Source: Chryseobacterium limigenitum
Lineage (GTDB): Bacteria > Bacteroidota > Bacteroidia > Flavobacteriales > Weeksellaceae
Length of the DNA: 64,000 nucleotides
Assembly (NCBI RefSeq): GCF_900114875.1
Contig: NZ_FPKW01000002.1
Span: 62,001-126,000 of the forward strand
Direction of reading: 5' to 3'
Part shown: one piece after another, positions 57,766 through 64,000 of the stretch
Layout of the letters: each line of letters starts with the position of its first letter
Position numbering within the stretch: position 1 is the stretch's first letter
Notes under the pieces: model-generated
Seen by the model: only the letters and a program-made list of their open reading frames with translations
Database searches by the model: none
What the model was told of the DNA's origin: nothing
Position numbers and translations under genes: made by a program

Positions 57766-60700
57766 TTATTCTTTAATAATTTTCACAATAGTTTCGGAGT
57801 TATTGATTCTTACTAAATAAGCTCCTTGTGTAAGAGAAGACAAATCGGTCTGTTCATTCTCAAACTTACCTGATTTTACAAGCTGTCCGGACATGTTATA
57901 GATCTGATAATAATAATCTTTAGCTTTATCATTTCCTTTGATGTACAGAATGCTTTTCACAGGATTCGGGAAGAACTCAAGTTTGTTTTGCGCTACTTTT
58001 TCCTCGATGATAGATTTTGGTAAAACTGTTTTAGCTTCTCCAGATGTAGCATTTGTTACCTGCAATCTTGGAATTGGACCTAATTCATTACCGTTTTCAT
58101 CATATTTTACTTTCACACAACGACAGCTTTGACCAAAATACGGGTCAGCATTACTGCTAAATGCAGTAAGATAATTTCCATTGTTCTGAATTTCTACTCT
58201 TAAAGCTCTTCCTGTATAATTTGAGTTAAGACCTCCTAACCAAAAACCACCATACGTGTAATCAATGATATTGAAATCCGGAGCAGCAGGAGAAGCTTCT
58301 ATTGTATTTCTACTACCTCTGACCCCAGAATTTACAAAACTTCCTATATTATATGCAGGGTTGGCGAATGTGTAACCAATTGCTGCAGAACTATACGGCG
58401 TTCTGTTGATTCTTGTTCCTCCATAATTATTAGGAATACTGATTCCTGTTGTTGGTTTATAAAATGGAGATGCACCGACACTTGTGTTGGCTACACCTGT
58501 TAAGTCAGGTATTCTCCATCCTTCCGGACAAGGGTCAAAAGGTGATTTTTTTCCTCCTCTTCCCCATCTTTCCGGAGCTAAATTGGGCTCGTTGGCCAAC
58601 CAGTCTGCACCATTCGTATGATTAATATCTGTTGCTTTGGTAGTCATTGTTGGAACCATGAAGATCATTGGATTTTTCACGGAATACGATAAAACTTTGC
58701 TGATCTTATCTGAAGTTTTATCGGTAGCCAACACACTAGACTGAACAGAATAGTCAGGATATTTTTTAAGATATGCATCTGAATAATACGTTGCAGAAGC
58801 TAGGGTAGTGTAGGTCACCGTACCATTCGCCTGCGCTGTTCCTAAATAAACAGGAGCTGAATTTCTATTTGCGTTCACAAAAACCGGCAACGGATCCTTT
58901 CTTCCCCATTGGAAATGTAATCCGGCTGTTGAAGTAGTTTTATTGGCTTCATCAATAGCTTGATTGGCTCCCAAATCTCTATCCATTATTTCAGTCTTTA
59001 TTACTTCACCTGGTTTAATGTAATTGATATAATTAACAGCTGCTTGATTAGGCAATTCTGTCGTATAAACCACAGAGGTGATCGGGGTATTTGTTACCCA
59101 AATATGCCAGCTCCAGTAAATTGGATTTGTAATACTTCCGTTGTGCAAAGTAACTACAGCGTTACCAGACTGGTTAGGAGCGATCTTAACAGTGATATTT
59201 GTATTTGAAATCGCTGATAATGAACCCGGAGCAGTATTTGAAAGTGAAATATTGCTGATCAAACTCGTGTTGGTAGACCACAATACATTAGCTTTCAGAT
59301 TATTGAAATTTGCTGCATTTAAAATATCAGGATTATTCAACAATTTACTCTGTGCAGAGAATGCTTTACTGATTGGGATCTGAATAGTAGATTCAACCGT
59401 ATTTTTAACGATAGAATAGGAGTTTGGATTATTTAATCCTTCTGCGTATTCAACATCATCATTAAAGAATTCGGTTGGGAAATCATATTGATTTACAACG
59501 TATAAAGGATCTTTGATACATCTACATCCGTTCGCTCCCGATGTTGCGCCACCTCCTGCAGGATAATATTGATATCTTCCTGTGATTGCCGGTAAAGAAG
59601 AATCCGGTGTGTCCGGCTGATCTCTGTCCGGAATCATACGGAAACTTCTGGCCGAAACGGAAGGGGTAGTGTCAAACCATTTTGCCATTGTTGCAGTCCA
59701 TAAATACGTTTCATGCTGATCTGAATATTGGCCTTCATGATATCCTCTTACAAGAACTCCGGTTCCAGGGAAGATTCCCATGTTGTTTCCTCCTACATTG
59801 CTTAGATCTACCCCAACATTATTGTAAATCTTAAAGCCTTTCATATAGCTTGGAGTGTTGTTGTCATTAGGTTTAATGATGTGATATTTGTTGGCTTCAA
59901 AAACATTTTTACCGATGTTGTTTTTAATTCCGAATGGGCTGAAATCCACTCTCAAATCATCAATATAACTTGTATTTCCTAAGTTTGCAACAAGCATTGA
60001 AGGTATTCTCCATCCATTTGGACATGGGTCAAATGATGACTTGTCTCTATAAGGGTTTGCGTTATTGTCATCGTTGTAATTGCTTACGGAATTAAGCATT
60101 CCTCTTGAATTATCAGACCATAAATTTAGTTCAGATAATTTATCTGTAGTAAGTGATGATGAGTTTCCGAACCAGTTTACCTGTAAATTAGCATTATTAT
60201 TGTAAAGTGCCTGACCAGAATTATCATCCTTGTTTACATAAATTAAGCTTAAAGGATTTTTAACAGACAAACGAATATTGTTTGATACAGTTGCATTCGA
60301 CAACAATACTGTTTTGATTAAATTATCAATTTTTGTCGCTCCATTAGCCATATTTCTGGATTGCTTATGTCTCACTCTTCCGACAGATCCTGAAGCTTCA
60401 TAGAAATCATTTCCTTTGTAAGCTAAAGGCGGAATAGGGTCTTTTCTTCCCCATTGATACAGTAAACCTCCATTTTTATTAAATTCGGTTCCGGTAATTG
60501 TGTTGCTTAAAGCTCCTAAGTTTCTGTCCATCCATCCCCAATCTGAACTTGGAATTGGTTCTATGGTTCCGTCACTTTTTTGTCTTTTAACGCCATCAAA
60601 ACTTTTGTAAGTTGATCCGTTTCTAGGATTATCAGTCACCCAAACGTGCCAAGACCAGAAAACTTCTCCATTTACTTTGTAAGCAATTACGGCATTTCCT

Positions 60701-62364
60701 TCTTTAGTTTTGTTGATAGGAACTTTGATTTTGGCATCTTCGCCTGAACCTACAATTTCTAAACTGTAGTTGGTTCCTGATTTTATCAAACCTTGAATAT
60801 CTTCCCAATAAACATCTGCAGTTATGGTACCTGTAGGAATCGGGCTTCCTCCCATGCGAGAATCGGAATTCCACATTTTGTAAGCTTTTTTCACAGGAAT
60901 ATATAATCCGTCACTGTCCTGATTAGGCTCGAAAATATAACTGTTAGGTGCTTTTGCCCAATCTAATGCATTGTTGTCCGGAAGCGCTCCCGCATTGATG
61001 GCGAAACATTGCGTAGAACATTCGGAAGCATCATTATTATATGAATTTGTATTTCCAAAAACGCCTGTATACTTGATGAATTTTGAAATTTCTCTTTCAA
61101 TATCCTGTAATGATCTTTTGGTCTGATAAGAAGTTGAAACATCATTTCTCAAGGCACCAACACCATACAATGTTAATTCTGTAGTGTTAGATATTGACAG
61201 GTTTTCAGATCCGGGGCCTCGTCTTGCAACATTATTCGTGTATCCAAAGTAAGGAGCTCCGTAATTACTTGTGCTGTTTGGTGTTAGGTCAATAAATGTA
61301 CCGTCACTTTTATAAGCTCTTAAACCTGTTGCAATACTTGAAACAATAACCACAGGTTCCTGATCCGGGATAAATTCAGATAAATTTTTATAAATTCTGT
61401 TATACAAATTAAAATATCTGCTTTCTAAATAAGCCGGATTTTTAAAATTATGATATCCGGGACCGTCAGCATCTCCCGGCCACTGACTGAATTTCATGTA
61501 AAATCCATTAGCCGAAAACTTCCCTGCAAACATGTATACGGGATCATCATAACTGTACAGATAAGGAATCGGGTGTCCCGCCGCTTCATTGTAAATAAAT
61601 TCCGGAGTTGTTCCTAACGTATTAGTAATTGCTCCTGTATTTACCAGTTTTACAGCTTTTACACCATTGGCTTCCGTTATAACATCTGATGGATTGGTCG
61701 GGGCAAAAACTACATCGTCTTTTTTATTATTCATTAAGACGTTGCTGAGTTTATTCCAAGAATACGCAGATGTTACTCTGTCTTTTACACCCGTTACTTT
61801 TCCGTTGGCATCTGTGATAAGGGTACCATCTTTTTTAGGTGTTAAAAGCATGGTATACTCATTTTCATCCAGATCGCAATTTACGGCGGCATAATCTGCG
61901 GCTTTGTAGTGAGTTACGGCTTTGTTCCATGCTACAGTTGTGAAATTGCTTGCCGAATCTGAACTTAACTCAACTTTTAAATTGTAAGTCGGGTTTGCGG
62001 ATGCGGGTAATTCAAAAGTAGCTTTCAGCGTTTCATTATACTGATTGTAGGAGTATAATGTTTTACACCAGCCGGTAATCCATTCTCCCTGAGCATTCTG
62101 ATACTTAATGGATAGCAGGATGTTGCTGTTTGTGAATGGTTTGTTGAGCATTCCGCTCATTACAACCAGTCCTTTTTCATTCACATTCTGTGAAATGACG
62201 ATCAGAGGATCCAGATCAAAAGTACTCGGTGGAGTAGCTGTTTTGATTTTGGAGCCAATGGGTTTCTCATTTGGCTTGGGGACAGGTACTGTCCTCGAAT
62301 AAGCATGAGAAGATGCAATACAGAGTACTGCAGCAAAAATCTTGAGTGTCGATTTTTTTTTCAT
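57766..62364 (-). CDS. Large secreted protein with two FISUMP-type domains and T9SS type A sorting tail
   Basis: 1532 residues. Signal peptide MKKKSTLKIFAAVLCIASSHAYS. The first 500 residues include beta strands without a family I know. Two copies of the Fibrobacter-major-paralogue (FISUMP) pattern follow: MDRNLGALSN...GGLLYQWGRKDPIPP...FDPCPNGWRIPSML, and MDRDLGANQA...GLHFQWGRKDPLPVF...FDPCPEGWRIPDLTG, each preceded by a strand WSWHVWVTDNP or WSWHIWVTNTP. A C-terminal FFPNPVKSILYIKGNDKAKD...QGAYLVRINNSETIVKIIKE is the T9SS type A sorting domain. Expected at the cell surface or released. Strong terminator downstream. Function unknown. Confidence 0.85.
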   Translation of the reverse strand: MKKKSTLKIFAAVLCIASSHAYSRTVPVPKPNEKPIGSKIKTATPPSTFDLDPLIVISQNVNEKGLVVMSGMLNKPFTNSNILLSIKYQNAQGEWITGWCKTLYSYNQYNETLKATFELPASANPTYNLKVELSSDSASNFTTVAWNKAVTHYKAADYAAVNCDLDENEYTMLLTPKKDGTLITDANGKVTGVKDRVTSAYSWNKLSNVLMNNKKDDVVFAPTNPSDVITEANGVKAVKLVNTGAITNTLGTTPEFIYNEAAGHPIPYLYSYDDPVYMFAGKFSANGFYMKFSQWPGDADGPGYHNFKNPAYLESRYFNLYNRIYKNLSEFIPDQEPVVIVSSIATGLRAYKSDGTFIDLTPNSTSNYGAPYFGYTNNVARRGPGSENLSISNTTELTLYGVGALRNDVSTSYQTKRSLQDIEREISKFIKYTGVFGNTNSYNNDASECSTQCFAINAGALPDNNALDWAKAPNSYIFEPNQDSDGLYIPVKKAYKMWNSDSRMGGSPIPTGTITADVYWEDIQGLIKSGTNYSLEIVGSGEDAKIKVPINKTKEGNAVIAYKVNGEVFWSWHVWVTDNPRNGSTYKSFDGVKRQKSDGTIEPIPSSDWGWMDRNLGALSNTITGTEFNKNGGLLYQWGRKDPIPPLAYKGNDFYEASGSVGRVRHKQSRNMANGATKIDNLIKTVLLSNATVSNNIRLSVKNPLSLIYVNKDDNSGQALYNNNANLQVNWFGNSSSLTTDKLSELNLWSDNSRGMLNSVSNYNDDNNANPYRDKSSFDPCPNGWRIPSMLVANLGNTSYIDDLRVDFSPFGIKNNIGKNVFEANKYHIIKPNDNNTPSYMKGFKIYNNVGVDLSNVGGNNMGIFPGTGVLVRGYHEGQYSDQHETYLWTATMAKWFDTTPSVSARSFRMIPDRDQPDTPDSSLPAITGRYQYYPAGGGATSGANGCRCIKDPLYVVNQYDFPTEFFNDDVEYAEGLNNPNSYSIVKNTVESTIQIPISKAFSAQSKLLNNPDILNAANFNNLKANVLWSTNTSLISNISLSNTAPGSLSAISNTNITVKIAPNQSGNAVVTLHNGSITNPIYWSWHIWVTNTPITSVVYTTELPNQAAVNYINYIKPGEVIKTEIMDRDLGANQAIDEANKTTSTAGLHFQWGRKDPLPVFVNANRNSAPVYLGTAQANGTVTYTTLASATYYSDAYLKKYPDYSVQSSVLATDKTSDKISKVLSYSVKNPMIFMVPTMTTKATDINHTNGADWLANEPNLAPERWGRGGKKSPFDPCPEGWRIPDLTGVANTSVGASPFYKPTTGISIPNNYGGTRINRTPYSSAAIGYTFANPAYNIGSFVNSGVRGSRNTIEASPAAPDFNIIDYTYGGFWLGGLNSNYTGRALRVEIQNNGNYLTAFSSNADPYFGQSCRCVKVKYDENGNELGPIPRLQVTNATSGEAKTVLPKSIIEEKVAQNKLEFFPNPVKSILYIKGNDKAKDYYYQIYNMSGQLVKSGKFENEQTDLSSLTQGAYLVRINNSETIVKIIKE

Positions 62365-62593
62365 ACGTGTTAAAATTAAAGTGTTTTTTTTTGAAATATT
62401 AAGTTATTTAAGAATCATATAAATTTGAGATAGAACTCCAGGTGTTAATGTTAAATATTTCATTCCCAACTTAGGAAATGAAGAAAAAGATTCTGTAATA
62501 ATGAATTTACTGTTTCTTGTGTTAAACCAACTTAGTATTTTAAATTATTTTTCTGATAAGGAGTTTTAGTTTTTTATTAATTTTTTTTTTGAC

Positions 62594-62601
62594 TAGATTT
62601 G
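62594..62601 (+). promoter_or_regulatory. -7 element of the HxlR-type regulator gene
   Basis: TAGATTTG, 17 nt before the palindrome at 62618-62634 and 78 nt before the ATG at 62679. Confidence 0.5.
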
Positions 62602-62617
62602 TACGGAGTAATATAAA

Positions 62618-62634
62618 GCACTAATTTTTAGTGC
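62618..62634 (+). promoter_or_regulatory. Candidate HxlR autoregulatory operator
   Basis: GCACTAA-TTT-TTAGTGC is a perfect 7+7 bp palindrome between promoter and start codon. Its core ACT-N7-AGT matches the operator style of the HxlR family regulator YodB (TACT-N7-AGTA). A repressor bound here would block its own gene. Confidence 0.5.
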
Positions 62635-62678
62635 AAATATATTTTTTAAAGAAACACAAACAAATAAGTCAAAAAAAC

Positions 62679-63005
62679 ATGACCACTAATAATATGAATG
62701 ATGATTCAATAATTTGCCCTGTACAAAAACTTTTAAAGTTTCTTTCCGGAAAATTAAAACCTGAAATATTTCGGCTGTCTATTAAATCACCTTTACGTTT
62801 TAATCATCTTCTGCGTCAAATAGAAGGTTCCAATAAACAATCATTAGCAATAGCGTTAAAAGAATTTGAAGAAATGAATATATTAGAAAAGATTGTGATT
62901 AAAAGAAAACCTTTACATATCGAATACCATCTCACAGAAAAGGGGAAATCACTTGTTCCTGTTTTTGAACAGCTGGAGGGTGTTATGATGAATAAGAATT
63001 TTTAG
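62679..63005 (+). CDS. HxlR family winged-helix transcriptional regulator
   Basis: 108 residues from ATG 62679 (MTTNNMNDDSIICPVQKLL); the open frame starts 16 codons earlier but that part overlaps the palindrome. CPVQKLLKFLSGKLKPEIFRL is the HxlR signature (C-P-[VI]-x(3)-L-x(3)-x-G-K-x-x-x-x-I), with Cys13 at the place of the redox-sensing cysteine of YodB-type members, followed by RFNHLLRQIEGSNKQSLAIALKEFEEMNIL (recognition helix) and the wing VIKRKPLHIEYHLTEKGKSL. It likely senses electrophiles or oxidants and controls genes not visible here; no oxidoreductase lies next to it. The dimer is small and DNA-binding. Confidence 0.88.
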   Translation: MTTNNMNDDSIICPVQKLLKFLSGKLKPEIFRLSIKSPLRFNHLLRQIEGSNKQSLAIALKEFEEMNILEKIVIKRKPLHIEYHLTEKGKSLVPVFEQLEGVMMNKNF

Positions 63006-63034
63006 AATACTTGATTCATAAAAGTCAACAAAAA

Positions 63035-63061
63035 AATAACTTCCCGCAATAGAGAAGTAAA
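63035..63061. terminator. Weak hairpin between HxlR gene and acyltransferase gene
   Basis: ACTTC (63039-63043) pairs with GAAGT (63054-63058), flanked by A and T runs. Weak stem, so a tentative call. Confidence 0.4.
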
Positions 63062-63106
63062 TTTTTATTAAAAAAGTAATATAGATTTATAAATCTATAT
63101 GATTAT

Positions 63107-63661
63107 TTATACTTTATTGTTGATGTAACCTACTGTAGATTTTCTAGTTGAGTAAATTTTTCCGGGATTCCCAAGCACTACGGAATCAGCAGGAACATCA
63201 AAATTAACGTAGGCATTTGGAGCGATCAGAACATTCCTTCCGACTGTTATCCCACCTACAATTACAGCATTTGTACCAATCCAGACTTCGTCTCCAATGG
63301 TAGGAAAACCTACGAATCTTCCGCGGTTTTGCTGTCCGATAGTTACCCCCTGCGCGATGTTGCAGTTCTTGCCGATTTTAGCTTTAGGGTTTATGACCAG
63401 ACTTCCCCAGTGTCCTATATAAAATCCTTCTCCAATTTCAGTTTCAGGATAGATCTGATAGCCGTATTTTATTTGATAGTGTCTTAAAACTATCCTCCAG
63501 AAGATTCCAAGAATAGCATTTTCTTTATGTTTTTGAGCTTTTCGTAAGATATAAATAAAGTGCAGATTGGGGTTGATGCATTTCGTTAAGATCTCAAATG
63601 TTGAAAGCCATTTTCCACTTTCGCGGTAAAAATCTTTTTGTATGATGGAATAATTCGGCAT
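63107..63661 (-). CDS. Hexapeptide-repeat acyltransferase (serine acetyltransferase-like)
   Basis: 184 residues. Repeats of the left-handed beta-helix fold: IGEGFYIGHWGSLVINPKAKIGKNCNIAQGVTIG, IGDEVWIGTNAVIVGGITVGRNVLIAPNAYVNFDVP, VVLGNPGKI. The N-terminal helical part (about 1-70) and the sequence YIGHWGSLV place it among the polysaccharide-type serine acetyltransferase relatives that acetylate sugars of surface glycans, and not CysE itself. It is 10 nt upstream of the glycosyltransferase fragment, on the same strand, as part of a polysaccharide cluster. Confidence 0.8.
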   Translation of the reverse strand: MPNYSIIQKDFYRESGKWLSTFEILTKCINPNLHFIYILRKAQKHKENAILGIFWRIVLRHYQIKYGYQIYPETEIGEGFYIGHWGSLVINPKAKIGKNCNIAQGVTIGQQNRGRFVGFPTIGDEVWIGTNAVIVGGITVGRNVLIAPNAYVNFDVPADSVVLGNPGKIYSTRKSTVGYINNKV

Positions 63662-63671
63662 AGTTTAATAT

Positions 63672-64000
63672 TTATACTTCATCAATTATTTCTTGAAGCT
63701 TTTGTACAGATTTTTCCAAAACGAAAGGCAGATCTGTGTTATTTATTTGTTTTTTGTATTCCTCGGCAAGATCTTTATCGATAAGGAATTTTTTCATCCC
63801 ATCATAAATTCCGTCTTCAGAATTTGGAGTTATAGTTCCTAATTTTCCGTCCTGCAGCAGATCTTTAATTCCCGAAATATCTGTCGCAGAAATCGGTTTA
63901 TTAAGAATAAGCGCTTCTGCAATAATGGTGGGAAATCCTTCGTGGCGAGAAGACATGATATAAAAATCTGCCTTTTTCAAATAAGGATAAGGATTACTTT
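63672..64000 (-). CDS. Glycosyltransferase family 4 protein, C-terminal part (cut by window edge)
   Basis: 109 codons to the right window edge. The reading frame continues past a TTG and gives SNPYPYLKKADFYIMSSRHEGFPTIIAEAL, the N-P-Y-P-Y-[LI] and S-x-R-x-E-G-F-P-T/N-x-x-x-E-A signature of GT4 retaining glycosyltransferases (Glu of EAL is the nucleotide-sugar-binding residue), followed by the C-terminal helices. The N-terminal half lies outside the window. It probably adds a sugar in capsule, O-antigen or exopolysaccharide synthesis. Confidence 0.88.
   Translation of the reverse strand, partial: SNPYPYLKKADFYIMSSRHEGFPTIIAEALILNKPISATDISGIKDLLQDGKLGTITPNSEDGIYDGMKKFLIDKDLAEEYKKQINNTDLPFVLEKSVQKLQEIIDEV

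Noticed and set aside
1..64000. tRNA, rRNA or riboswitch genes
   Set aside because: No cloverleaf with the usual GGTTCGA-type arm, no rRNA-like stretch and no recognisable riboswitch leader was seen when reading the gaps between genes; short or diverged ones might be missed.

Overview
The window looks like chromosomal DNA of a flavobacterium of the Chryseobacterium/Elizabethkingia type (Bacteroidota, Weeksellaceae). The DNA is AT-rich and promoters follow the Bacteroidota -7 consensus TAnnTTTG. The gene families are flavobacterial: XrtF exosortase, type IX secretion (T9SS) sorting domains of both kinds, CHU_C/SprB-repeat surface proteins, TonB-dependent receptors with lipoprotein partners, and DUF4293, DUF6146, DUF6702 and DUF5689 proteins. 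I saw no rRNA, tRNA, CRISPR array, prophage or intact insertion sequence. Both window ends cut through genes.

Layout. 1-7.8 kb: end of a secreted protein, a DUF1801 protein, an MsbA-like ABC exporter, an M28 peptidase, a DUF4293 membrane protein, Rho with a long Asn/Gln-rich insertion, superoxide dismutase, and a DUF6146 lipoprotein. 7.8-13.5 kb: a secreted endonuclease/phosphatase-fold enzyme divergent from a TonB receptor plus DUF5689 lipoprotein pair. 13.5-18.9 kb: small conserved proteins, then a minus-strand set (APH-type kinase, RapZ C-terminal domain protein, sugar-nucleotidyltransferase, LOG protein) resembling cell-wall sugar recycling, divergent from an XrtF exosortase pair. 18.9-27.5 kb: cation efflux, aspartate-semialdehyde dehydrogenase, a second TonB receptor, NadC-NadB, a nitroreductase. 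27.6-40 kb: four large modular T9SS-secreted surface proteins, two on each side of rnhA, a degenerate DnaB paralogue and dnaB. 40-44.5 kb: an MFS transporter, small lipoproteins and a GH3-family protein. 44.8-53.9 kb (plus strand): mfd, three tandem secreted paralogues, two tandem lipoprotein paralogues, pth. 54-57.4 kb: two beta-carbonic anhydrases, a SulP transporter and a small unknown protein. 57.8-64 kb: a 1532-residue T9SS protein, an HxlR regulator with a candidate operator, and the edge of a polysaccharide locus (acyltransferase, glycosyltransferase).

The best candidates for something undescribed are: (1) the truncated, Walker-lysine-less DnaB paralogue co-transcribed with dnaB, both ending in an SSB-like acidic tip; (2) the crosswise mosaic of the four surface-protein genes; (3) the split kinase/RapZ-C/nucleotidyltransferase set; (4) the three-gene operon of secreted LDVNG-head paralogues; and (5) a recurring promoter geometry that places TAnnTTTG 3-4 nt before the start codon and predicts leaderless mRNAs. 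Annotations are from reading motifs only; no database search was run.
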